The notes under the pieces are model-generated. The model made no database searches, had not been told where the DNA came from, and saw only the letters and a list, made by a program, of their open reading frames with translations. A DNA stretch of 64,000 bases from Volvox africanus (Eukaryota; Chlorophyta; Chlorophyceae; Chlamydomonadales; Volvocaceae), in NCBI GenBank assembly GCA_030268105.1, contig BSDZ01000094.1, positions 4,312,501 through 4,376,500 on the forward strand. The letters are read 5' to 3'. The number at the start of each line of letters is the position of its first letter. The first letter of the stretch is position 1. Shown one piece after another: positions 26,801 to 36,476 of this stretch. The position numbers and the translations under genes are program-made.

Positions 26801-27892
26801 TGAGCCCCCTTGCGAATCATGCGAACTGCTGCTTTTCTGCCAACAACTTCAGGTTCAGTGTGCTGACAGATAGCAGTGGTTGCATAATTAAAGCAAGGCG
26901 CAGGTGTCGTCTGATCTGGTGGCTGTCCGGTAGTAGTAAAGGGTACCTTGCAAACTAGAGTCCCCTTGCGCAGGCGCAAAGACTTAGACTCATAGTCAAG
27001 GACAGCCCCATACTGTGCGAGGGTGGAAGAACCCAAGATATACGTGGCAGCATCAGTTAGCTCAGGCAACACGTATGGGCGGACATTTAACCTTAAAGGA
27101 CCTGCAGATAGACGAAGATTAACCTGCCACAAGATAGCCTGCTTACCCCCATCAGCAAGGGTAACTTCTGACCAGGAGCATGGGCTAGGTTTCAGGCCAA
27201 GCTGCGTAACCACTGATGCCAAAATGAAGTCATCACTGGCTCCAGAGTCGGCTAGGGCAGTGAATGTACGACCTGCCGTACTCACGGTGATCAGAGGTAC
27301 GCCAGCACCTATCAGGGCAGCAGCTTTAGGCAAGCAGAGAACTGAAATACAGGGCTCAGTCTCAGGCAAGCCCTCCTGAACCGGTTTAGGAGCAGCAAAC
27401 CAGACGTCAACAAAGTATGGGCTTCCAGGGAGCTGAACGACCCTCACCTGCCATATCAAGGCTATGGAAAAGAGCCGTCCCTGGGTTAAACCTTAAGACC
27501 CGTTGCATTCCCGCCAGAAATGAAGGGTTGCGTCGGGATACATACTCAGGCAGCAAGATGCATGCTGAGGTATCAGGGTGTTGACGTTTGCATGCCCTAA
27601 AGTGAGCTAATTGTTTCTGTAGCTCGCAGAGTGAAGAGGGAGTGAACAAGATGGTATGCCCACCCAAGTTAGCAGAAGACAGGGGACGACCTTGAGGCTC
27701 AAACAGGTTACAGAAGCCATCAAAGCCAGCACGGACAGTTCGTGCATCAAAAGAAAAACGTCTCCCTATCGCTTGCTCTACTTGGTTTAAAACATAGGGC
27801 AAAAGAGCCCGGACTGCACGGCATTTAGCTACCATCTGGCCCACAGCAAAGACCCCAGGCGGTGTTCCCTCTATACCAGCCTGGGCAAGTTC
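23826..27892 (-). pseudogene. Element A pol with frameshifts
   Basis: The reading frame opens directly after the gag UAG and encodes a methyltransferase-like domain (about 27425-27800). A frameshift follows near 27430-27460. A long open frame then covers protease (DSGAS motif), reverse transcriptase (YLDD), RNase H, the integrase HHCC finger and DDE core. Near 23914 a 1-base loss shifts the last ~30 codons out of frame, so the chromodomain stops after EHNSW instead of continuing to the expected end near 23826. Each break is seen by comparison with the intact E copies in this window. The catalytic RT, RNase H and integrase motifs are otherwise present. Confidence 0.88.
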
Positions 27893-29323
27893 CTAGTCAT
27901 CCTTGCCCTTGGGTTTCTCCGCCCCCAGGAGTGGGCAGGAGTCCACCCTATGTTGGTCGGATCCACAGCGGAGGCACATCCCATGTTTCCGAAACTGAAA
28001 TTCTCGTCTGGTACATTTAAATGTGCCTAAAAACTCCGCCGGATCCCTTTTCTGGCCTCTCTTTCGCACGTGGCCCCCTTTTGGGGCCAAGTGTCTCCCT
28101 TGCTGTCCGCCGCCCCTCTTGGACTTACCGGCACCCTTAACCTCCCGTGGCCGATCCTCCTGCCCACTGATGTCAGTACGAACGGATGCAGCCCGGGGTT
28201 TCTTGGTTAGGGGCGCCGGGGTCTCCTCGTCGGGGTCATCACAGACCATGTCCTGTACTGACAGTGTATTCAGTTTGGGACGGGCCAGTTTTTCAGTATT
28301 CCGTCGGGCAAGTAACCTTTTCTCAGCTCCCAGGGCGAACTGAATCAAATCCTTATATGACTCAAATGTTTTACCCGACAGGTCAGTTGCACAGTCCCCA
28401 CTAAGGTCAGATGAAAGGCCTTGCTGAAACCAAAACACACGCTCACTATCAGACAGATCCGCAATGGGCGTGACAAGGGCCTCAAAGCGGCTCTGATAGG
28501 CGGAGACAGTTTCTCCAGGGCGCATGCGGTATTTGCCGGCATTCAACTTGAGGCGTGCCTCAGTAACACGTGACTGGACTTGGGGTGCAAAACGGACAAG
28601 CAGTGCTTCTAGCAGTTCCTCGGATGTATAGGAATCCCTTGCATATTAGTCCATTGATCGTGCCATATCCTTGCTGCGCCCTCAAAGGCATTGGCAAGAA
28701 AAAGGCGGCGTGTAGAGTCCTGTTGACCCCCATGGACTGTGGCAAAGTAATTCCTAACATTATGGACAAAAGCCCGTGTAAGAGGTGCAGCAACTCGTCC
28801 TAAATCGGAAAGCTTAACATCCGTAGGGATATTTAGCTTAGGCACCAAAATCGCTATTTTTATCACCTCGTCCTCATGTCCAGTATGAGGGGGCACAGGT
28901 TGCCCAGAAGAGGTGCCCGCAGCAGCAGCACCAGTAGTTGCCGCAGCAGCAGGAGCCATCCCAGGAATATCCACTGCACCAGGTGTCAAATGATTTGACA
29001 CTACGGCAGGGACATGAACATAGAGAGGGGATGGGACATAAATAGGTGATGTAGGTGCCTCAGGGGATGCTGTGCCGCCTTGCCCGGGAATAGGTGGGGG
29101 CTGGTTCTGCAGGTTGGTACCACCTGCCACAGCAGCATTGGGTGACTGCCAACCTAGAGAAACATTCCCACCTATTTGCTTGGCTAGCATTCGCAGCAAT
29201 CCGGCCAACAAACTGAAGTGTGTTGGCAACAAGAGCCGAGACAGCATTCGCTAAGTTCGAGGCTTGCATATTGTATGCCAGAAAGCCTAACAGATCAAAC
29301 TGCGAGTTGCTGGCTGAAGGCAA
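27893..29323 (-). pseudogene. Element A gag with frameshifts
   Basis: The N-terminus (from about 29323) and the capsid part are in different frames, with a shift near 29240. A second shift near 28640 fits a 2-base insertion, because skipping it restores the TNARxSYT segment seen in family E. The capsid core (ERVFWFQQGL) is readable. A CX2CX4HX4C zinc knuckle (CLRCGSDQHRVDSC) is followed by KGKDD and a TAG at 27893-27895. Pol is open in the same frame after that TAG. Confidence 0.85.
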
Positions 29324-29345
29324 AGCAAAGGCAAGGACCAGGGCT

Positions 29346-29762
29346 GTAACAGGGCGAATGGCGCAGAAGCGCCAGAACGAGTGAAACTGATTTGTCGTAT
29401 TTGGCTTTTATGACAATAACTTAATTGCGTTATAATAGATTAGTTATTATAAATCTAACGCATAGAACTTGGACAAGTCGCATGGGACTACTGGCGTGCA
29501 AGCATTCGTACAACGGTGTCAGTTGTAGAATGCGCGCCAGTTTTGAATAGAATTAAGGCCCCCTTACGAGCCAGGCAACGCTATTTAAGGCGCCTGGATT
29601 ATTGAGACAGACAACTTCTACTTCTTCTTCTTTCTTTTTAATTACTACTATAATGTAATCTATAAGGAGTAACCCTTGCACCACGTGCCCTACGGCATGT
29701 GCCCATGACTCGGAGCTCGCCAATATAGCTATCCCTAACAGCTAGGCGACCCCTCTGTTACA
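29346..29762 (+). repeat. 5' LTR of element C (417 bp)
   Basis: The LTR is bounded by perfect inverted termini TGTAACAG and CTGTTACA. It carries a TATA-like TATTTAA at 29582-29588 and an algal TGTAA signal at 29654-29658, as expected for U3/R promoter and poly(A) functions. A primer-binding-like TGGATCGAGACC begins one base after its end, at 29764. Confidence 0.82.
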
Positions 29763-30059
29763 CTGGATCGAGACCTTGAAGATCCAAGACCTTTTTGTTC
29801 GAGCTTCCCAAGTCGCTTGAACACCAAAGCCTCCAAGACAACACAACCCGCGCCTGCGGGTTGGCTTCGGCAATTGCGCGGGCGACTTCCCGCACCCCGC
29901 TGGACCAAGTCATCGTCGCGTCATCAAGTCGCCTTGAGGAAATGTTTCTCCCACCCACCCTCCCTACGGTGTTTCCTCGGCCGACGCACCCAATACCTCT
30001 CAGCCCAAACGCTCGTGGACCAGGACTCTGTCACCCATACGTAAGTCCAGACAAGAACT

Positions 30060-30386
30060 ATGTCGTCCCCAGTGTCCCAACTACGACAGGAGCTCACACA
30101 GGCAGATCACCGTCCAGCCCACGCCGCTGCCACCCCCTCGGCGGCCAGCTCCACCTCGCTCCCCACTGCCATCACCATCGATCACATTGGCACCTACGTG
30201 GAGCGCCTGCTCCAACAGAAGCTAGAGGCCGCCCTCCCCTCGTTGTTAGTCCAGCTGCAAGCCCCCGTCACCAGCACAGCGGCGGCTACAGCACAACAAG
30301 CTGCGCACCACACGATGCAACAGGCCGCCCAACACGCCGCTCTACAGGCGGCGCAACAAGCCGCGTATCACGCTTCCGCACCCTAA
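30060..30386 (+). pseudogene. Element C gag N-terminal fragment
   Basis: An ATG at 30060 opens 108 codons rich in Gln and Ala, with helical repeats of the AAQQAA type and a leucine-rich segment (VERLLQQKLEAALPSLL) that suits a Gag coiled region. The frame stops just before the minisatellite. The capsid and nucleocapsid parts that should follow are missing. Confidence 0.6.
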
Positions 30387-30398
30387 GTCTTGAACCCA

Positions 30399-30708
30399 GA
30401 GGCCACCCCAGAGGCCACCCCAGAGGCCACCCCAGTGGCCGACCCAGTGGCCGACCCAGTGGCCAGTCCCGCGGCCAGTCCCGCGGCCAATCCCGCGGCC
30501 AATCCCGTGGCCAGTCCCACAGCCAGTCCCGCGGCCAATCCCGCAGCCAGTCCCGCGGCCAGTCCCGCGGCCAGTCTAGCGGCCAATCCCGCGGCCAATC
30601 CCGCGGCCAGTCCCGCGGCCAGTCCCGCGGCCAATCCCGCGGCCAGCCCCGCGGCCAGCCCCGCGGCCAACCCAGCGGCTGAGCCAGAGGCCGAGCCAGA
30701 GGCCGAGC
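30399..30708 (+). repeat. 12-bp GC-rich minisatellite inside element C
   Basis: About 25 copies of a 12-bp unit of the type GGCCAGTCCCGC / GGCCAATCCCGC are flanked by related CCAGAGGCCACC units. Because 12 is a multiple of three and no unit contains a stop, it is open in more than one frame: Ala-Ser/Asn-Pro-Ala repeats in one and Arg-Gly-Gln-Ser in another. The opposite strand is open too. Confidence 0.9.
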
Positions 30709-30769
30709 CAGCACTTAAACTCAGCGCAACCCAGTTAGCCAGCATGGTAATGCAATGCAGCACACCAGC

Positions 30770-31668
30770 AACTGGCATTCAAGGGCACCATCAACGGCCG
30801 TACGGCCGTCATCCTGATCGACAGTGGAGCCACCGGCAGTTTTGTCCACACTCAGTGGCTTGCCCGCAGGGAAGTCAAGGCCGCCAAGACCGTCAACAAC
30901 ACGTTGGTGAAGCTGGCTAACGGCCAAGAACAAGACTGCCCGTACATCCTACCCAACGCTTCCGTCACCATACGCAGAGATGGTACACAGGATGAGACCT
31001 ACACTCGCCTCAAGGAGCAAGCCGCCAAGAACTCCAAAGAGGACCCCCCGTTCAAGCTATACAAGAGCGTGCTGTACTACGAGCCGCGTGGTGCCCTACG
31101 GGCTTGCCTGTACATCCCAGACATCCCGGGCCTGCGCGCCAAGCTGCTGCGTGAGGCCCATGACATCCCCATCGCAGGCCACCTGGGCCGTGACAAGACC
31201 CTTGCCCGGCTCAGCAGATTATACTACTGGCCGAACATGGACAGATCAGTGGATACCTACACCACCACCTGCCCCTCCTGCCAACGGTGCAAACACAGGC
31301 ATGGTCACCCCCTGGGCGAATCTCAACCACTGCCCATCCCCGAGCGGCCCTGGCAGTCCATTTCCCTGGGCCTCATCACGGACCTGCCAAAGTCGCACCG
31401 TGGCGACGACGCCATCACCGTCTTTGACGGCTTTCCAAGATGATGCGCGTCATCCCTGTCAACACGAACATCACAGCCGAGTGCCTAGCAGAGGTCGCTT
31501 ATGACTAGGGTGTTCCTGTTCTACGGTCAGCCAGAGAGCATTGTCTCCGACCGTTACCTAAGTTCACGAGGAGATGCTCCGCCACTACGTGGATGCCAAC
31601 CACAACAACTGGTGTGACCTCCTGCCCCAACTCGAGTTTGCCTACAACTCGAGCGTCCAAGCCTTGAC
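30770..31668 (+). pseudogene. Element C protease and integrase remnant
   Basis: A protease segment with the active-site motif DSGATGSF (about 30829-30852) is fused directly to an integrase zinc finger (HxxxxxxxH ... CxxC, about 31157-31290). The RT and RNase H region is therefore deleted. The integrase core follows, but its first catalytic Asp (normally SMDF) reads SLGL. A stop at 31441 and another in VAYD* near 31506 break the rest. A last fragment (QLEFAYNSS) ends near 31660. Confidence 0.82.
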
Positions 31669-32022
31669 TGTAGGAAACTACATTTACCTTAGAGAAATAG
31701 GCCCAGATAAAGCGGTAGGCAATCATGCAATAAGCATGATGCCCAACCGAAAACTAACTACGAGTAAACTTCGCGATTGGCAAAGAAGATTGCCGTACAT
31801 CTTGGCTAGGTGAGCCAGTATTAAAGTCACCCTGGTGAAGAGCTAAGGCCTGACATTTTAGTATCACACTACTAATTGTTCGGAGTTCAAGACTCCGCTG
31901 TCACCGATTATTCCCAATAGATGTACAATTTCGCGACGCTAACTTACTTGCGAGCTATCTCTAAATCTACAAAAGCTACGCTTCCGCACAAATCTAGTAG
32001 CATACTGGAAAGGGCTGCTACA
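31669..32022 (+). repeat. 5' LTR of element D (354 bp)
   Basis: The LTR is bounded by inverted termini TGTAG and CTACA. A primer-binding-like sequence TGGTAGCGAGGGTCTG begins at 32025, two bases after the LTR. No partner LTR is present in the window. Confidence 0.8.
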
Positions 32023-32024
32023 AT

Positions 32025-32042
32025 TGGTAGCGAGGGTCTGAG
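32025..32042 (+). promoter_or_regulatory. Primer-binding site of element D
   Basis: TGGTAGCGAGGGTCTGAG starts with TGG, the complement of the tRNA CCA end, at the right distance from the LTR. The matching tRNA cannot be named without the tRNA set of this genome. Confidence 0.6.
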
Positions 32043-32069
32043 CAACGATCCTCCTCAGGTGAGATAAAC

Positions 32070-33668
32070 TTGCGCAATGCCACGCGACACTCCCACCACA
32101 ACCACAAATTCTCCGCAGCAAAAGCGCGGAAGGAACTCTTACGTTTTAAACGTAAAAATCTCAATAAAATTTTGCGACTAGAGCGTTTAGCCGCCATAGC
32201 CGCCAATCGACGACCACATCGGATAAACATTGAACCTACGGAAACGGTGCCTTCGGCTCCAGTAATTCCCACCAATAATTTTAATAATAATATTCCTATT
32301 ATCCGTGGGTCCCAAGAACCAATGCCGGATGAAGGAGATGTCGCGTTACCTCCCAATGGCCTTCCGCAGCGCACACCAGAACAAACGCGCGCGGCCCAAC
32401 ACGTCGCAGAAACAATGCGCAACGCAACACATAATCGTGATGTTGCATTAGAAAGCGAAATCACGTACCTTAAGGAGTCCTTCGAAAATCAGATGGGTGC
32501 CCTCCGCGCGGATACGGACCGCACGCGAGCCCTATTAGAACAGATTTTCGAACGCCTTTCGGAGCGTTCACAATCATCTGAAGCGGCCGACTCACGCAAA
32601 AAAGCGATCCTAGATATTATTTCCACAATCGCTAGGTCGAGCATCGCAACCCTTTTGCCTAAGGATGCCCTCCAGCAAACAACGCTGCAAGCCATCCTAG
32701 AGAAACACCTAGTTCCGGTGCCAACACTCGAGGAGGTTCAGTCCCTTTGGGTGGAAGCAACCGCACACCTAGCTGGGGGTAGCGATTCTCAGACAACCGC
32801 CCCAAAATCCAGCCGGCCAAGTGAGGTAAGCCCTAATAGACGGGTTCCGCATCCCCCCAAATTTTCTGGGAAGAAGGATAGCACCATCACTTGCACCCGG
32901 TCCTGGTTCAATGTACTCATGCAATATTTCGACCTGATGAACATGGACCCATTTGAGCACATAGTGTACTTCTTAACGGGCAAAGCACAGGTCTGGGCAG
33001 CAGATGTCCTAGAGATGCACAAGTCGGGCAAGAAACCCCTCACACGCGAAACCTTAAGGGCGGCATTTCTCCTGCAATATGGGGACACACAACGCAACAC
33101 TGCCATGGCAGCAAGGGATCGCTTGCACTCTCACGAATACGACATGAAAACTGCTGAAACCGTTGCTGAGTACACACAGTGCTTCCATGATGTCCTACGC
33201 GAAGCTAAGGACATGGATAAAGCCGACCAGATTAGCTGGTACATCAAAGGCTTAGTTCCAACACTTCGGGGTCGGTGTGCAACCGACGATGGGGGCAAGG
33301 ACTGGCAGGATTTAGATAAATGCATCCTATATGCAGTCGGCCAAGAGGTCCGGTGGAAGGCAGGGAAAGATAAGACTGCCACCGTTGAGCTGAAAGCGGC
33401 TACGGTAACCACCCCTAAATCCAGACATCCCTACCAAAAACGCCCTATTTCCCGATTTCAACAGGGCTGGCAGTCCGTGAGCAAGAAGCCCCGGACCGAC
33501 CACACTTCTGACAAGCCTCCTAGTACCCGGTGCCGCTATTGCCATGGCTTTAAGAAGCCAGGCCAGTCTTGGCCGGACCACGTAGTGGACTGTTCCAAGG
33601 CGATCAAGGCTGAGGCGGAAAAGAAGTTGGCGCTTGCTGCCCGGCTCGAATCTAAAATGCACGAATAG
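32070..33668 (+). CDS. gag: Element D Gag polyprotein
   Basis: This intact frame of 532 codons begins downstream of the LTR and primer site. The N-terminus is basic (Lys/Arg-rich helices). A predicted coiled segment lies around residues 130-170, and the capsid begins at the PPKFSGKK motif (about 268-275) followed by the conserved W and the AxxW region of Ty3-type Gag. The C-terminal zinc finger is unusual: C-X2-C-X12-H-X3-C (33533-33595) instead of the standard CCHC knuckle. The frame ends with TAG at 33666-33668, and translation is open in the same frame after it. The first in-frame codon recorded may not be the true start, and an ATG at or near 32070 is assumed. Confidence 0.85.
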   Translation: MRNATRHSHHNHKFSAAKARKELLRFKRKNLNKILRLERLAAIAANRRPHRINIEPTETVPSAPVIPTNNFNNNIPIIRGSQEPMPDEGDVALPPNGLPQRTPEQTRAAQHVAETMRNATHNRDVALESEITYLKESFENQMGALRADTDRTRALLEQIFERLSERSQSSEAADSRKKAILDIISTIARSSIATLLPKDALQQTTLQAILEKHLVPVPTLEEVQSLWVEATAHLAGGSDSQTTAPKSSRPSEVSPNRRVPHPPKFSGKKDSTITCTRSWFNVLMQYFDLMNMDPFEHIVYFLTGKAQVWAADVLEMHKSGKKPLTRETLRAAFLLQYGDTQRNTAMAARDRLHSHEYDMKTAETVAEYTQCFHDVLREAKDMDKADQISWYIKGLVPTLRGRCATDDGGKDWQDLDKCILYAVGQEVRWKAGKDKTATVELKAATVTTPKSRHPYQKRPISRFQQGWQSVSKKPRTDHTSDKPPSTRCRYCHGFKKPGQSWPDHVVDCSKAIKAEAEKKLALAARLESKMHE

Positions 33669-35251
33669 GACCCTGGCAAGCGTGTGGAGGAATGTGAACC
33701 AGTTAAACTGGTTGCACCAGATGGAGAGTTTGTGTTGCCCATGACCGACAGCCCTCAGACTGATCGGATGTTCCAGCCTGATGAATTCCGTCAGGTTGAG
33801 ACCCAACTCGGCCGTCAATTTACCTTTGACGCCACATGTAACGATTCGGGCAATAATAGTCTCTGTCCACGTTTTGCCTCTCCATCAAACCCATTTGCAA
33901 CCCATAATCTTGCGGGTGAGTTTGCTTGGATTAATCCTCCTTACAATCACATTGCTCAATGGCAAAAACACTATATCTCCTGCAAACACAAAGATCCAGA
34001 AAATACCTCTGCAGTCTTTGTAGTCCCCAAGTGGAGCTCAATAGAGAGCAGTATGCGAGCAGCAGGCTTTCGCCTGATCAAAACATCTGCACCAGGGAAA
34101 CAATTGTTCCTGAAGAAAAGTTGCACAGGAGTACGGGAGCTTATGCCCGGTGTCCCATGGCCTCTCCAGCTATGGTATGACCGACCGTCCACTACCGTGC
34201 ACTTGAACTCCATAGTTGGTTCTACAGCTTCTATGATCTTTGATGCTCAACTGTGCCAAACGGCCTGCAAAGTGTTGTGCTACGGTTAGTTTCCCGCCAA
34301 TGCGTAGGTCAATGTGATCCTACAAGGCGAAGTGCTATTGTGATGAACACATTGCATATGAATGAATCTGCATGATATAAATGTATTCGTGTACATTTAT
34401 ATATGCATTTGGCATGTTGTCATTATCCATCGCGACATCGCATCATGGCAAATCCGCCTAGCATGCATGAAAGCCCGAAGCATTGAAGTGCGCATTATGC
34501 TCGTGCTACGAAACGATAAGTAATATTATCTGATATAATATTACTTCATTAAAGCACACGTTGAGAGCGCCGCACTCGTCGCGATACATGCCCTGCAACC
34601 GGATATCGTTATCCGGACCCTTGCATCATGCGAATGCCGGAAAGGCTTATACGTTGTTATGCGTAGACATCGCCTATACGCAGTAGGATTGTCACATCTA
34701 GGATCGGCCTCCTAATGTGAATCGTACGGCATTGTGATACTGCAAGTATAACAGATGCGAGGACGGCTAAGCAAGACAAGACATTCGATACCGGAGAACA
34801 CTCGTGTGTTCTATATTACTATTGCTATACACTATTCTACTTAGCCCGAGCTAAGCCTGAACTTCGCTAATCACCGCCGCGTGATGATTGCTTGCTTCCG
34901 GCGCTGACGGCGATTTCGTCCATTGCATCGTTCCGATCTGTAAGACTGTAAGTTATATCTCTCTTCGTCTTGAAGTCTTCCGCTGTCTCTGTTTGCTCTC
35001 GCTTGCCTTGCTGTACTTGCAAGTGCTCGCGCATCGGTGTCGAAAGTCTCCAGACGTGCAGATACTTATGAGCAAACGCGAACGAGAGGTACAACACAAA
35101 GTCTTGGCTGATTCCGGTGCCAATTGTAAAGGTACCGCAGACGGGTTTATATCCCTAACAGCCGTTACGAAAATGGCCCTTGCTCTCAAACCCACACTTA
35201 CCAGCTCAGTTAAAGTGGCTAATGGCAACACAGAACTGATTGAGGGCTCAG
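33669..35251 (+). pseudogene. pol: Element D pol part 1: Dam-like methyltransferase domain and protease, split by a solo LTR
   Basis: In frame after the gag UAG, a domain of about 160 residues resembles phage-type Dam N6-adenine methyltransferases. It has an FTFDATCND segment, a CPRF segment and the catalytic-type motif WINPPYN (NPPY at 33933-33944), then hydrophobic FVVPKWSS. The solo LTR 34273-35096 interrupts it at 34272. After its 5-bp duplication the frame resumes at 35102 with the aspartic protease motif DSGAN. The segment ends at 35251, where E1 is inserted. The frame is preserved across both joints. Confidence 0.82.
34273..35096 (+). repeat. Solo LTR of family E inserted in element D (824 bp)
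   Basis: The element begins TGTTGTGC and ends GTACAACA and is flanked by direct repeats CAAAG (34268-34272 and 35097-35101). Its length equals the E2 LTR, and it belongs to the same subtype, but it carries more differences from E2 and is therefore older. A lone LTR with a perfect duplication is the product of recombination between the two LTRs of a full element. It contains the four hairpins described for the E LTRs. Confidence 0.93.
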
Positions 35252-35585
35252 TGTTGTACCTCTCGTTCGCGTTTGCTCATAAGTATCTGCACGTCTGGAG
35301 ACTTTCGACACCGATGCGCGAGCACTTGCAAGTACAGCAAGGCAAGCGAGAGCAAACAGAGACAGCGGAAGACTTCAAGACGAAGAGAGATATAACTTAC
35401 AGTCTTACGGATCAGAATGATGCAATGAACGAAATCGCCGTCAGCGCCGGAAGCAAGCAATCATCACGCGGCGGTGATTAGCGAAGTTCAGGCTTGGCTC
35501 GGGCTAAGTAGAATAATGTATAGAAATAGTAATATAGAACACACGAGTGTTCTCCGGTATCGAATGTCTTGTCTAGCTTAGCCGT
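35252..35585 (-). repeat. 3' LTR of E1, outer part
   Basis: These 334 bp are the terminal part of the reverse-oriented LTR. It is continuous with 43062-43551 once E2 and one GCCGT copy are removed, giving the standard 824 bp. It starts with TGTTGTAC, the inverse of the LTR end. Confidence 0.93.
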
Positions 35586-36409
35586 TGTTGTGCTACGGTT
35601 AGTTTCCCGCCGATGCGTAGGTCGATGTGATCCTACAAGGCGAAGTGCTTTTGTGATGAACGCATTACATATGAATGAATCTGCATGATATAAATGTATT
35701 CGCATACATTTATATATGCATTCGGCATGTTGTCATTATTCATCGCGACATCGCATCATGGCAAATCCGCCTAGCATGCATGAATGACCGAATCATTGAA
35801 GTGCGCATTATGCTCGTGCTAGGAAACTATAAGTAATATTATCTGATATAATATTACTTCATTACAGCACACGTTGAGAGCGCCGCACTCGTCGCGATGC
35901 ATGCCCTGCAACCGGATATCGTTATCCGGACCCTTGCATCATGCGAATGCCGGAAAGGCTTATACGTTGTTATGCGTAGACATCGCCTAGACGCAGTAGG
36001 GTTGTCACATCTAGGATCGGCCTCCTAATGTGAATCGTACGGCACTGCGATGCTGCGAGTATAACAGATGCGAGGACGGCTAAGCTAGACAAGACATTCG
36101 ATACCGGAGAACACTCGTGTGTTCTATATTACTATTGATATACACTATTCTACTTAGCCCGAGCTAAGCCTGAACTTCGCTAATCACCGCCGCGTGATGA
36201 TTGCTTGCTTCCGGCGCTGACGGCGATTTCGTTCATTGCATCATTCCGATCTGTAAGACCGTAAGTTATATCTCTCTTCGTCTTGAAGTCTTCCGCTGTC
36301 TCTGTTTGCTCTCGCTTGCCTTGCTGTACTTGCAAGTGCTCGCGCATCGGTGTCGATAGTCTCCAGACGTGCAGATACTTATGAGCAAACGCGAACGAGA
36401 GGTACAACA
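35586..36409 (+). repeat. 5' LTR of E2 (824 bp)
   Basis: It begins TGTTGTGC and ends GTACAACA. Inside are four perfect hairpins (35688-35715, 35831-35859, 35922-35939, 36108-36125) and a TGTAA poly(A)-type signal at 36252-36256. The LTR drives transcription, and the TGTAA probably marks R near the 3' end of the transcript. Confidence 0.95.
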
Positions 36410-36411
36410 AT

Positions 36412-36429
36412 TTGGTATCGAGACAGGTT
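36412..36429 (+). promoter_or_regulatory. Primer-binding site of E2
   Basis: TGGTATCGAGACAGGTTC lies two bases after the 5' LTR. It complements a tRNA 3' end that would read GAACCTGTCTCGATACCA. E1 has the same site, while E4 has a variant (TGGTAGCGAGACCAGGTT). Confidence 0.7.
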
Positions 36430-36476
36430 CGTTGCCTAACTGTCTCTCTTTGTCTAATCGGAAGTAGGTTCTTTCT

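Larger units (their letters stand above)
23340..29345 (-). mobile_element. Element A: decayed Ty3/Gypsy chromovirus, 5' end lost
   Basis: Read on the minus strand, the order is gag, UAG, methyltransferase-like domain, protease, reverse transcriptase, RNase H, integrase, chromodomain remnant, polypurine tract, 3' LTR. The 5' LTR is missing: the element stops at 29345, where the LTR of element C begins. Several frameshifts break gag and pol, so this copy cannot be autonomous. The LTR ends (TGTTGTAT...ATACAACA) resemble those of family E, and the proteins are its relatives. Confidence 0.92.
29346..31668 (+). mobile_element. Element C: internally deleted Ty3/Gypsy remnant
   Basis: The element starts with a full 5' LTR followed by a primer-binding-like TGG sequence, a gag N-terminus, a 12-bp minisatellite, a protease fragment and integrase fragments. 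The reverse transcriptase and RNase H are deleted. The 3' part is lost at 31668, where the LTR of element D starts. The high GC coding bias differs from that of elements D and E, so it is an unrelated lineage. It sits against the truncated 5' end of element A (flank AGGGC). Confidence 0.85.

Noticed and set aside
29795..30682. Long open frame with Arg-Gly-Gln-Ser repeats in element C
   Set aside because: It is open mainly because the 12-bp array has no stops. The upstream part overlaps the LTR end and leader, and the Gag-like frame is the one starting at 30060.
30286..30778. Antisense open frames over the minisatellite
   Set aside because: They consist almost entirely of the repeat read on the other strand and lack any start context or unique sequence.
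34273..35096. Independent non-autonomous transposon
   Set aside because: Its length, ends and content are those of an E-family LTR, so it is a solo LTR and not a separate element type.
34888..35481. 197-codon open frame across the solo LTR end, D protease and E1 LTR start
   Set aside because: It merely runs through two LTR edges; only the middle part (35102-35251) is coding, as element D protease.
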